NCBI GenBank assembly: GCA_016946835.1
Contig: JACVTC010000006.1
Location: 920,001-984,000, forward strand
DNA: 64,000 nucleotides
Direction of reading: 5' to 3'
Source: Neocallimastix lanati (nom. inval.)
Taxonomy: Eukaryota; Neocallimastigomycota; Neocallimastigomycetes; Neocallimastigales; Neocallimastigaceae
Below the pieces are notes generated by a model, which saw only the letters and a list, made by a program, of their open reading frames with translations, was not told the DNA's origin and did not search any database. Shown here in pieces: positions 41,201 through 59,598 of this stretch. The first letter of the stretch is position 1, and every line of letters begins with the position of its first letter. The position numbers were made by a program, and so were the translations under genes.

Positions 41201-41732
41201 TTAGCAGAAGGTGTTTTAGCTAATTCTCATATAAAACAATTATGGATAGATGATTGTAATATTGGTAAGAAAGGGGTACAAGCTATTTCAAAGGCTTTAG
41301 ATCAAAATGTTGTTACAGAAATACAGTAAGTATTTAAACAAATAAATAAATAAATAAATATGAATAAATATGAATAACTATAAATAACTATAAATAACTA
41401 TAAATAAATATATAATTTATATATATATTTATAATTATAATAATTTTTTTTTCTTTTTTTTTTTAAAAAATATTAACAAAAAAATAAAAAAAAAAAATGT
41501 TTTTTTTTTTATTAAAATAATTAGTGTTGGTTCAGTATTAAAGTTCTGGGAAAAGAAAGAAAACTTTAATTCAAGAATTATTATCCATAAAGGTAAAAAC
41601 AAATATTTATATTATTATAATATTGATATTAAAAATAAAAATAATAATAATAAAAAGATACTAATATATTATTTATTTATTTATATATGCTATTATTTGT
41701 TATTATCATTATTAATAGATCTTTTCAGTTAA
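35253..41732 (+). CDS. MLKL-like helical domain / TKL-type kinase / LRR protein
   Basis: Five exons by eye: 35253-35296, 35785-40863, 41161-41325, 41525-41592, 41719-41732; total 5370 nt, 1789 residues. All junctions are GT/AG and in phase; the last small exon is least certain. Residues 5-120 form amphipathic helices (CQINRLWNRLNLFLKEFEDV, then FKEVKRLFLQIESHIKSY and NSQLVYYSLQLGL) resembling the MLKL/plant-NLR four-helix bundle. Kinase about 277-525: VAVK (Lys297), VVHGDLMARN (Asp390; HGD instead of HRD), CDFG (Asp408), RWTANEV (Asn435 where APE is usual), ARPDF. A disordered Ser/Asn/Gln-rich linker of about 950 residues follows, with an RS-like stretch and DHRRSQSQGQ repeats. About 1500-1765 are ribonuclease-inhibitor-type LRRs (SNGIGNEGAKALAEGV). 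Likely a cytoplasmic signalling receptor; ligand unknown. Confidence 0.82.
35297..35784 (+). other. Intron 1 of kinase-LRR gene
   Basis: Donor GTATAA, acceptor ATTATAAG. Joins MLQGTSSIEVYNIL to KLREIGERIENTID through a split Arg codon. Without it the gene would seem to start with a GTG at 35831. Confidence 0.75.
39358..39590 (+). repeat. In-frame 48/54-bp repeats in kinase linker
   Basis: About five tandem units coding DHRRSQSQGQNQNHGV or the longer DHRRSQSQGQSQNQNQGV. Lengths stay multiples of three. Lies in the disordered linker at about residues 1205-1285. Confidence 0.9.
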
Positions 41733-42521
41733 ACATAAGATGAATAATAATTTAGGAACCCCCCCCCCCAAAAAAAAAATAAAATAAAAATATAAAATAA
41801 AATAAAATAAAATAAAAAATTAATAGTAATAACAGCAATAAATATTTATTTATTTATATACAATTTTAGAGTTTTAAATTATTAAATTATAATAAAAAAA
41901 TTAAAAAAAAAAAAAAAAAATATGAAGATTTTTTTTTCTTTTTTTTTTTTTAAACTTTAGATTATAATATATAGGAAGCACCATAAATATTGAAATTAAA
42001 AAAAATTATAAAAGAAACAATGGAAAAAATAATAATATAAACTAAATTAAAAAAAAAAAAAAGTCTAATTAATTAAAAGAACAAGTAAAAAAAAAATAAA
42101 AAAAGTTCAAGAAAAAAAAAAAATAAGAATAATAAAATTTAAACAAAATATAATAATAAAAAATATTATAAAACATTCATAATATAATATCATACATTAA
42201 TAAAAAACAAACAAACAAACAAACAATATATATATATATATATATAATAAAACAAAATTAAAATTAAGATTATTAAATTAAAATTAAAACAGAATTATAT
42301 ATATATATATTTTTTTTTTTTAAATAAAAATGTAAAAATTTTTTTTATTAAAATCTGTAATATAAAAAGAATTCTTTTCATTATAAATTCATAAATTTTA
42401 ATATTAAAGAATTTCTTCTTTTATTAAAAAATAAAATTAAAAAAAAAAAAAAAAAAAAAAAAAGATTGAACTTATATAATATATATATATTTTATAAGTA
42501 TATATTTATATTGAAATTAAA

Positions 42522-42557
<36 letters not shown>

Positions 42558-42739
42558 ATATAATAATAATGTTTATTTTTTATTTTTATTATTGCTATTA
42601 TTATTATTTAATTTTTTTTTTTTTTCTCTTTTTTTTCTTTCTTATAATTAAAAGATCTTTTTAACCTACAAAATATCTCTGTGAAATTTTTTTTTTTTTT
42701 CATATGAAAATTAGAATAGAAATTTTGTCTTAGTTAAAT
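41733..42739. other. Intergenic, poly-A/AT rich
   Basis: Homopolymers, a C10 run at 41760, AT dinucleotides. No gene seen. Probably 3' flank of the kinase gene. Confidence 0.6.
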
Positions 42740-43629
42740 AGTCACTTTTCTCATCCTTCAATGTCGGTTGGTGATTTTAATTGACCTACTGAAAAATAAT
42801 AAATTAGGTAAATTTGCTCTCCAAATTTAGTAATTGGAAAATTTTTCCCCTTAATGGGGAGGTGGCTCCTCAATTTCATGGAGTTAAGAGGTAATAGAGA
42901 ATTCTGATATTGATTATACGATTATCAATGATCATATGGTTAGATTTACTTTCATAGGGTTACTTTTAGTGACTTTCCCCCCTTCCTATTTCGTATCATA
43001 AGTCTTTATTAATAAAAGGTAAATGTTTTTTTTTTTTTTTTCATTAGATAATTCAGATAATTTTTTCCTCTCTGCCAAAAAAAAAAAAAAAAAAAAAAAA
43101 AAGACAGTTAAGTGGGATAGATTAAAATGTATAAATATAAAAAAAAAAAAAAATCAATTTTCTTTTAACAATAACTATTTTTAGTGTATTAGAGGAAGTG
43201 ATTCCAGATCCTGATATTTAGTATTAATGATATTTCTATAAATTTTGTTTCAACTTCATTCAATATTGCTATAAAGAACTTAAAATATCACGTCAATGTC
43301 AGTGGTAAGAAAATCTTTTTTTATCATATGTCACAGAAAATATTTTAATTTGCAAAAAAAAAAAAAAAAAAAAAAAAAACTCAAAATAAACTTATATTAA
43401 GCCATTAAAAGAAGAAAGAAGAGGTTCTAATTATTATTTAGATGAATTTTGAAGAATTAATTGAAAAAATATAATAGAATGTTTGTAAAAAAATTATTCA
43501 TCGAAGGTGTAATAGTTTATAGGAAAGCCGGATTCCAACATTGGATCAATACAAGGATAGGAATATATGAAATCTCATAATCCAAAAAAGAAAGGATTGG
43601 AGATGGCTTAAAACAACAACAAAAGTAGA

Positions 43630-43671
<42 letters not shown>

Positions 43672-43745
43672 TGTCAAATAAAGGACATAAAATGGTAAAA
43701 TTAGCTACTTCTACTAAAGAACAGTTAGAAGTATGACACGATCAC

Positions 43746-43797
<52 letters not shown>

Positions 43798-45159
43798 TAC
43801 ATTATGCAAGCCAATCTAATTTTATTTTAATAAGGTCTTTAATCGAATGGTCTAATAAATTTTTTAAATGGTACAATCAGGTTATACGAGACTTAATGAA
43901 TGGGGATATAAATCAAAGACATCAGTATAGAAGAAATTAAAGAAGCAATATTAGCAACTCCAAATGATAAAGCTTTCGGCCCAAATGGAATTCCTATTGA
44001 ATTTTATATATATAAAGCTAAAGCTTCATATTTCTCCTGATGACGAAAAAATTCAGAAAATAATTTTACTTTCTGATTTAAAATTTGTTTTACAGAAGAT
44101 ATTCTCCTATAGAATTTGGAATGGAGAATTTCTTAGTACATGGAATGAAGCAAGTATTATATCTATTCCTAAAAAAAAATAAAAAAAAAAAAAAAAAAAA
44201 AAAAGGAGATGATCTATCTGACTTGTCTGACTGTGATAATTATCAAGGTATCTCTCGGTTTAACAATGAATATAAAACTCATTTCTAAAATAGTCTCCAA
44301 AAAGAATTTCGGAATATGGACTTAAAAAAAATTAATTATATTGCTAGACCAGAGTAATTTGGATTTCGTAATAAAGAAGAAAGTGAAAGTGTTAGTTTAT
44401 TTATTTCAATTCAAAATATTTGTTAAAAGGCGTAAAAAAAAAAAAAAAACAATAAATAAAGAAACTTACCTTGCTATTCTAGATTTGAAAAAAAAGGCAA
44501 TATGATTCTGTTCCAATAAGGTAATAGTTTATATAAATTAAATGCTTTAGGTATTAGAGGGTAAATGATATCAATTTATATTTATAAAAAAAAAAAAAAA
44601 AAAAAATCTATATTTGACTTCCAAAGCCAGATGTTATAATTGAGGATCAATCTTCGGAATCTTTTAATATATATGAAAGAAAGGAGTTAGACAAAGATTG
44701 TCCACTATCACTAATTCTTTTCAATCTATTTATTAATGATATTTTTTAATGATTTTTTTTCTTCAGAACTTGGAATTCCTTTAGGCGAATCAAAATGTTG
44801 TGGTGGACTCTTTGCAGATGATATTATTCTATAACGTACGCACTGTCAAGAACTAAGTTAAAAAAAAAAAAAAGTGCTTAAGAAGGTAAATGAACGGGCT
44901 AAATTTAATATGATGAATTTTTGGAATTAACAAGTGTGTATTGCAACAATGGTGATTCGACCAGATACATCCTCTTTTTTTTTTTTTACAAAATAAAAGA
45001 AAAATCCTACATTTCATCTTGCTGGTCAACCAACCAACCCCAATCCCAATATAACTAAAATGTTATACCTATAATAATTTATTTAGGTATACTATTTAAT
45101 AAAAGCTTATATCGTTGAACCCCTCTTATTAAATTATTTTAACACTAAAGTCAACAAAG

Positions 45160-45207
<48 letters not shown>

Positions 45208-45531
45208 TTTTTTTTTTCTGTTAGTCAATTTCTTTCAAATTCCAAAAAAAAATTCCTATTCCATTTTTTTAAAAAAGAAAGATTATAATTAACTCTTAAG
45301 GTGCTTTAGTATAAAGTTTTCTTACTTTTGCCTCCCTTTTTACTTGGTTCAAATAAAGAGAGAGAGAATAAATAAATAATACTCAAAAATTAATTCATAA
45401 AAGATTAATGATGGATTTTCAGGTTGACAACAAAAAACCAAATCTATTTAATTACCGTCTATTCTATTTCAAAAAGAAATTTAAAATATTTCCTCCATTG
45501 TCAGCAAAGTGTGCTTTGTCTCAAGTCAAAT

Positions 45532-45576
<45 letters not shown>

Positions 45577-45990
45577 ATAAATGGAAAGATTCAAATTGTA
45601 TTATTTCCTATTTAGTTAATAATATTCCAAAATCTAGAAAATATACATGGACAAAAAAGAAAGTTAGAACTCCTTAAAACGTAAACTAGAGAAAAGAAGT
45701 AGGTAACGATAAAGAAATTCAAGGATTTTTTAATTGGAAAAGAGATATGAAAAATCAAAAAAAAAAAAAAAAAAAGAAAAAAAAAGTATTAATTAATAAC
45801 AGTACAAGGGAATGGAAGGATCTATTTTTAAGTGCCAGATGAAAATCAGGTTGCTTATTCTGTCACTCCATTCTTGGTGGTTACTGCGGCTCTTCTTCAA
45901 TCAATTATACCTTATTGTTATTATTAGCTGGGCCCAGCAATGGGTCTTTGTTTAATTGGTTCAAATATAAATATCGAATTCTACTACTTA
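42740..45990 (+). mobile_element. Dead non-LTR retrotransposon (LINE), copy 2
   Basis: More complete than copy 1. An endonuclease-like remnant opens it: VGDFN at about 42765 and SDIDYTIINDHMVRF at about 42900. Then LATSTKEQLEV with HDHY (about 43700), DISIEEIKEAILATPNDKAF with PNGIPIEFY (43920-44010), RIWNGEFLSTWNEASIISIP (44110-44170), DCDNYQGIS (44228), ARPE-FGFRNKEE, GGLFADDIIL (about 44800) and a late APxLLGSNKE-like block (45340). Poly-A/T expansions up to about 45 bp interrupt the frame many times, so it is dead. The 3' end is unclear. Confidence 0.82.
45155..45217. repeat. CT dinucleotide tract with poly-T
   Basis: (CT)n of about 20 units then T17, inside the LINE copy. Confidence 0.9.
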
Positions 45991-46738
45991 CTATTACTTA
46001 CTATTACTTACTACTACTTACTACTTATTACTTACTACTACTTACAATTACTTACTACTTATTACTTACTACTACTGCAATCAAGAACGTCAATGTTGAA
46101 GAAGCCGTAAGACATGGCCAGCAGCAGGGGCTAGCACAACTAAATGAAGCATCATAATTTCATTATCTTAAAAAAAAATTATGATTAATAATATTATGAA
46201 GTTTTAAAAATAATAAAAATAAAAATAAAAAAAAAAAAAAAAAAAATAATAATTATACTATAGTATGATAATGACGTAATATGAATTAAATGAATTTTAG
46301 AATACATTATACCATTATTTTATTTTATTTTATATTGTGTTTTTTTTTTTTTTTTTTTTTTTTTTTATTATTATTATATGTATTTTATTAAATATTTAAT
46401 TAATAAAGATGAAACAAGTTTTCTGCCATTAAAGGAAAAAAAAAAAAAAAAATCTCATAAAAATATTATTTTGTTATATTTAATAAAATATGTACAAATT
46501 TATTATTATTATTATTAGTATTATTATTTTTTTATTTTTTATAATTTTTTTTTTTTTATTTTTTATTTTTTTTATTTTTTATTTTATTTTATTTTTTTGT
46601 ATTTAAATTTAGTAATTTAATACACTTTTATTATTATTATTATTTAATAAATTAAATGACTTTTTTTTTTTTTATATATATATAATTTAATAATTTATTT
46701 TTATTTTAAATTTTTTTTTTTTTTTTTTGCTTTTAATA

Positions 46739-46773
<35 letters not shown>

Positions 46774-46777
46774 ATCT

Positions 46778-46829
<52 letters not shown>

Positions 46830-46958
46830 TTTTTAAATTTTCTACTTCTATTTCTAAATATCATTTTCCATTTTCCATTCTCTATTCTCTATTTTCTATC
46901 ACCTAATCCCTAATCCCTAATTTTTTATTTCTTATTTCCGATTTCTTCTATTCTTAAT
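45991..46958. other. Intergenic with short ACTT repeats and AT tracts
   Basis: TACTATTACT/TACTACTTACT tandem tract (45985-46075); a 25-codon open patch ending at 46157 that may be the LINE tail; (AT)n at 46783-46820; TTAGGGA-like motif at 46905-46922. Contains the 3' flank of the leftward TBC gene. Confidence 0.5.
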
Positions 46959-52982
<6,024 letters not shown>

Positions 52983-53606
52983 ATTTGTTTTTACTGATAA
53001 TAAAGTATTAAATTACATCTATAAATTTGGATATCTTTTAAGTAATAAATTTTATATTTATAAATATTTAAAAAAAATAATATTAATTTTATTTTTTTTA
53101 ATCAAGATAAATTAAATTAAATACAAATTAAATATATTCGAAAAAAAATTTTTTTGACATTTTTTTAGATAAAATTTTACATAAAAGATTTTTTTTATAT
53201 TATATTTTTAATTTTATTTATTTATTTATTTTTATATTAATTTTTTTAATTAAAAAATACAAAATTAAAAAATTTTGACATTTTTTTCGATAAAATTTTA
53301 TTTGTTTTTTTCTACTTTATGTTAATTTTACTTAACTATATATTTATTTAATTAGTTAATTATTTAATATTGTTTATTTATTTAATTATAATTATTATTT
53401 TATTATTTTTATATAAATATTTAATATTTAATATTTTTATCTATTTAAATTATATAATATATATTTGGTATATATTTTATTGTAATATAATTATCCATAT
53501 TAGATTAATTCTATTACGTATTTAAATATATATAAGAATAGTAATCATATAGATTTTGTTTTTGTTTTTCTTTTTTTGATGATTTTGTATTCTATATATT
53601 TAGATA
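52983..53606. other. Spacer between XPO6 and TBC genes
   Basis: About 624 bp, AT-rich. Holds XPO6 3' flank and the TBC promoter. An imperfect 50-bp duplication (TTTTGACATTTTTTTAGATA and its CGATA variant with AAAATTTTA, at about 53150 and 53270) is visible. Confidence 0.5.
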
Positions 53607-53909
53607 TTAACGGCAGTTAATTCTGGAGAAATAATAATAATCATTCACTAGAATATATATATTTTCAGTACAGGATTGAACATCCTAATGATATTTAAAT
53701 TATAAAAATATTATAGATTAATAAGTATATTATTGATTAATAGATTGTTAATATCTTTTCGAAATAGTATAAACACATATAATGATTATATATATTTTAC
53801 CTTAATATTATTTAAGTAGGTACTAATAATATTTAATTGATTATCTGTAAGGTTTGTGCACTTTAATGATAATAAATGTGGAATATACTAATAATAGGTA
53901 ATTTATATT

Positions 53910-53953
<44 letters not shown>

Positions 53954-56900
53954 ATATAGAAAATTTTAATAAAATCAATATTATTAAAATAATATTTATT
54001 TTGTTATTTTTAGTATCTGTGTTTATTTGAATTATATATTATATAGAAAGAAAATAAAAATGAAGTAGTTACATTTGAGGAATATATCATGTAATTATTT
54101 GATATTATTAAATAAACTATTTGTATAATATCATCTCTTAAGAAATCTAAAGATTTATTTAATAATATATCAAACAATACATCTAAGTAGTTTACCATTA
54201 ATGAATCTCTAAATACCTCCTAAATAAATATATGAAATAAAATTATATAATGATTTAATAAAATATTTTGAGATATTAAATATTTATTAAAAAATAATTA
54301 TAAATTTTACTTGAGAAAATAGATTGCATTTTTCATTTAATAAATTAAGTGTGTTAATATTCTTTTTTATACAATTAATATCTTTTCCTTTGAATGAATA
54401 CAATATAATCTATTAAATATAAATTATTAAATTTAAATTAGTATTAATAATTGTTAATTAATAAATTTAAGTTTTTGGATATAATTATTATGTCTTATTA
54501 TTATATTATATTATATTTATTATATATATTTATATATTTAATTACATTTAAGAAGTCAATAAATTCATTCTTATGGTCTTGTTGTTGATTTGTATTTTTA
54601 TTTATTATGGATTTAATTAAAGAATTTGGGAAGAAGTATCTCCATTGATTAATTAGTACTTTTTCTATTAATTCATAATATGAATATTGAATTCTTTCAA
54701 GATTTTGGGTCTCGTTCGCAAAACACTTTTTGAAAATAACATTTATACTATATGAAATTATATCTGGAAGTAATGGATAGATAGATTTTGACGTATCCTC
54801 TACTAATACGGTTAATAATTGAATGAATCTTTATATTATATTATAATTATTATTATTTAATATTATTATTATTATTTAATATTATTATCATTTATTATAA
54901 TTATCATTTATTATTATTAGCATTCATTATAATTATCATTTATTATTATTAACATTCATTATAATTATCATTTATTATTATTATAATTCATTATAATTAT
55001 CATTTATTATTATTATCATTTATTATTATTATCATTTATTATTATTATCATTTACTATTATTATTTATAATTATTATATTATACTTTTTATTATATAAAA
55101 CTATTATATTACTATTATTGTTATTTTTTATTATTTATTATTAATATTATTGTTATTATTAGTTAAATAAACTTTATTATTTATTATTTGGTTTATGTAA
55201 ACAATAATATTGTAATTACTTTATTAGAGCGTCTGCATCTTTTTTATTTCCAAACATAATAGATGAAATTTGATCTTCATTTAAAATACTGAAAAATGTA
55301 TTAATAGTTTTTGAAATAGCTGGTAATCCAATTTGTTTTTGTAATGAATCAAATAGATTTAATAAAAAATCAAAAATCGATAGCAGTATTTCTTTTAAAC
55401 ATAATTATAGAATAAATAAATAAACAAATGTATTATTTATCTCACATTATTATTTTATCAATTTATTAATAAATAATTATTTATATAAAATAACAAATAT
55501 AATTTAATGAAAAAAAATACCTCCATCGTTAATATAAGGTTGAAGTAAATTAAATGTTGAAGGTAGATACTTTTTCAATACTTCAAAAACAACTGTTTTT
55601 GAATTACTTGTTTCTTCCCGAACACTTTTTAAAATAGCAGAAAAAATTGTAAGGGTATGAATAATTAATAGTCTCGCTACAAAATTCATATAAAATGAAA
55701 AAAAAAAAAAATTGAAATTAAATATTAAATTAATGATCAATTTTGATATACCATATCAATAAATATATTACATAAAAAAACTAATACTAATAATTATAAT
55801 AAAAAAAAAAAAAAAACATACTTTCATTTTTCATATAATTCATACTAGATACAAAATCTTCTTGATTAATTTGATTATAATAAACATCTCCAAATTGATC
55901 TATGAGCTGATTAAGTGCTTTAGTTCTTTCAATCCATTCCTATATTATATATTAATCGATTAATAATTATTTTTTTTAATTTTATATTAAAATATATAAT
56001 TAATATTAAATATAATATTATAATATATATAATTAATAATATAATATATATATTATTACATTTTCACATGGAGTTTGATTAAGTCCAGGTAGAGTGAATA
56101 TATTAAAAAATGCACTATATATTTGTTGTTTTACTGGAATTGACCATTTTATGGATTGATTATTTATTACTGATAAGTATCCTTGTACACTTGGCTCAAT
56201 TAATAATTTTGAAGGTCTAACAGTTGATGTAATTGAATTTAATAAACTTGCTGAAGCAGACATTAATATATCGGAACACTATATTTATTAAATTTAATAT
56301 TTATTATATTATTTTAATTTTATTTATATATTTATGAATAGCGTTTAAATTAAAAAAATTTTTTTATATATTTAATAACCTTTTCATTAAATCCTAAAAT
56401 ACATAAATTCACAAGATTATCTAGGAATTGCATAAATTCTTTCATTGATTTTTCATCATTTTGTGATACAGTATACCATTTAACCATCCAATGAACTTGT
56501 AATCTAATAGTATTATATAATTGGATACATCTATTAAAAATAATAAAAGTCAGATCATTATATAATTAAAAAAATATTATATATATTAATAAACTATGAT
56601 ATATTTAATATGTAGAAAATATTAAATATTAAACAATATTAATATATGTCTAACATGTCTAAAGTCTAATATTTATGATATTATTTAATTATATTTACAA
56701 TTTAATAAAAACATTTCCATTAGTGTAAATTTCATTTTCCATACATGTAGAAAGGGTATGCATAAATTGTTGAATTAATTGAAAAGTAGAATTAAAATTA
56801 TTTTCAAATTCGGTTGTAAAAAGATATGCAATTCGACCAAAACATTGTAATGTTAAAGTTATATCACGAGCATAATTTTTCACAGCATGGAATACAGTTT

Positions 56901-58824
56901 CACTCTGCATACACTGGAAATCATTAAAGAATAAACCTAAAAGTTTTTGTAAAACACATTCTGGATATAATTCAGATAACTTTGATATGATATCAGCACA
57001 AATATTAATAAAGTGGTCTAATTCAGTTTGATATTCATCATCTTCAGTTTTATCATTATATAATTTTAAATTGTATTCATTGGAAGTAAATCGAGCCTTT
57101 AAGAATAATTGTTCCATGAATTGTAACATAATTGATTGATAGCTTTCAATTTTCATTTTTTCTTTTTCATCTTCATTTACATGATCTGTAAAATATTCTA
57201 GTAATGAATACCAAAGATTTAAACATCTTTCTAATGCAAAAATATCTGGTTGGGCATTTGTATAATTTAAAAATAATATTAAAAAATCTGATAGTGGGAA
57301 ATTTTTATAAGTTTCAGCTCTTTTTAAATGTTGAGTAATAAATAATCCAAGATGTTCTGTAAATTTCTCTAAATATGTATTATCAATATTTCTTAAACCA
57401 GATACATTTCTATGAAAATTTCATTTATTAATATTTAATTATATAAAAAAAAAGGTAATGAAATGAATGAAAAAAAAGAAAATAATAAAATATTTGTTAA
57501 TATTATTTGTTAAATGATATGAAATTAAATAATTATTATTAAAATATATAATTATTAAAATAATTAATTACTTCAATATATCAAAAGTATGTGATACAAC
57601 ATCTAATAAAATGCTAATAAATTGAGCAGGAACATAATTTTTTGAGAAAATTTCATTAATACAAGACATTGCAAGTATACCTAAATCAACTACCTCATCC
57701 TGGTATAATCGAGCATAATTTAATATAATACTTAAATAATTAGAATTAATATATTCCTTTGAAAATGGTACCCATGTAAAAAATTGATTTAAATTTTCTA
57801 ATAATAATACACAAATTTCTTTTCTTTGGTTATCAATATTAAAATTAGTCATATTTGCACTAACTGGTGATGGAAAATCAAATGAATTAATTCCTGGACT
57901 AAACGATGTTGGTGATATGCCAACTATTGGTAAATTATTAAATCCAGAATTTGAATTTGGAGTTCCAGGACTTAATAAAAAACTATTTGGTTCAAATGTT
58001 CCATTTGCACTAACTGGGGATACACTATTCATAATAAATACTTCTTTATATATATTTTCTAAATATCCCATTATTCTACTAATAATTAAAGGAACATATT
58101 GTAATAATAATTGTTTCAATTCAATTTTTCTTGAAGCATTAATATCTTCTCTTGAACTTGTAAATTCTTCATTCATTGTTTTAATAATATTAAATGATAA
58201 TCTTAATTCATCGAAAGAATTATTTAACTTTAATAAGTCTGAAATTAAATCTGGCCAATCTAAAGGCCAATCTTTTTTAGCTATATTAACAATAATTTTT
58301 ACTCCTTTATTAATAATTAATCTCGATAAAGTTGAATTGTTGCTTTTTAAATAATTAAATATAAAATTTCGAATTTCTAATTTTTCATTAGTTTCTAAGT
58401 AATGCCATTGTGTATTAATATAATCCTTAATATTTTTTTATAATATTATATATGAATTACCAATTTAATATGTCAATAATCTTTTTTATTTATTTTTAAT
58501 ATTTTAAAATTATTTGTCTAATAATACTTACTTCAAATATATTTAAACAATAAAATCTAACATTTTCATTTATTGTTGTTTTCAATAAAAACTCAACCTT
58601 TTGATAAGATTTATTACCACTTAAAAATTCATTCAATATGTTATCTTATATTCCATTTAATATATATTTTTTATATAAATTTCAGCATATTTCATATGAA
58701 TAATAATTTATTGCTTTATTAATTTATGCTTATATATAATAAAAAATATACCTAATTCAGTTTTCTTATTTGGAGAAAGTGTTGGATCAAATAACAGAAT
58801 AATAACATTTTCTATGTTATCCAT
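53607..58824 (-). CDS. XPO6: Exportin-6 homologue
   Basis: Fourteen exons by eye: 58824-58752, 58644-58532, 58425-57572, 57409-56699, 56530-56380, 56278-56060, 55939-55822, 55676-55521, 55391-55220, 54828-54546, 54409-54311, 54219-54073, 53887-53801, 53684-53607; 3261 nt, 1086 residues, close to the animal protein (about 1125). Every phase agrees. Family landmarks: FLLKTTINENVRFYCLNIFE, IVNIAKKDWPLDWPDLI, FNIIKTMNEEFTSSREDINA (animal form: LKTTSEELACPREDLS), FPLSDFLILFLNYTNAQPD, IGLPAISKTINTFFSILNED and the C-terminal CTENIYILVNDYYYFSRI. Exportin-6 is an importin-beta family RanGTP carrier that exports actin-profilin from the nucleus. Coding exons carry no long homopolymers while introns do. 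Confidence 0.9.
54840..55140. repeat. Degenerate TTATTATTATCA-type repeat in XPO6 intron 9
   Basis: Imperfect 21-24-bp units of ATAATTATCATTTATTATTA inside the intron 55219-54829. Confidence 0.8.
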
Positions 58825-59003
58825 TTTGTTAATATGTATATAATTATTTTTAAGTTATATTTTATATTTTCTTTTCCTTTCCTCTATATATATTTTTGTT
58901 TGTCTTTTTTGCTTTGTTTATAATTAATAAAAAAAATTAATAATTATTATAATAATTAAAGTGTTTAAACAGAAATAAAAACGAATTAATTATTTTCATT
59001 ATT

Positions 59004-59049
<46 letters not shown>

Positions 59050-59547
59050 ATATTTTATTTTAAATTTTAAATATTATATTTTTTTATTATATATTATTAA
59101 ATTTGATTATTTTATATAAATTAATGTACTTTTATTATAGTATTTAATATTTAAAAATATAATAAAACTATAAAAAATAGGATATATATTAAAAATTAAC
59201 TATTTATATTGCATTTATATATTATTATACCAATATTAATTAAATGAATTTCATATTATAAAGAAATGCAATTATTCAATACATTATTAAAGTTATTAAA
59301 GTTTGTAATGTGGTATTTAATTATTTTATAAACTTCAAATTTAACTATAATTTTTTTAAATTAATATATGTTCATATAAAACATATGGAAAAGGTGAGAT
59401 AAAGGAGAGAATTTATTAAATGGAGAAAAATAAATGAATCTTAAATAATATTATATATTTTAAATATAGTTAAGTAAAAGTAGTAATAAATTTTAATTAG
59501 TATTATTTTTTTTCACAATATTAATAATAATAATTGTTATTATAAAA

Positions 59548-59598
<51 letters not shown>

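Noticed and set aside
46281-46360. Interpreting TGACGTAA near 46271 and 30172 as regulatory sites
   Set aside because: No start site of a supported gene is near, and 8-mers are expected by chance in 64 kb.
46903-46922. CCCTAATCCCTAA, telomere-like
   Set aside because: Only about two and a half imperfect 7-bp units; no evidence of an interstitial telomere.
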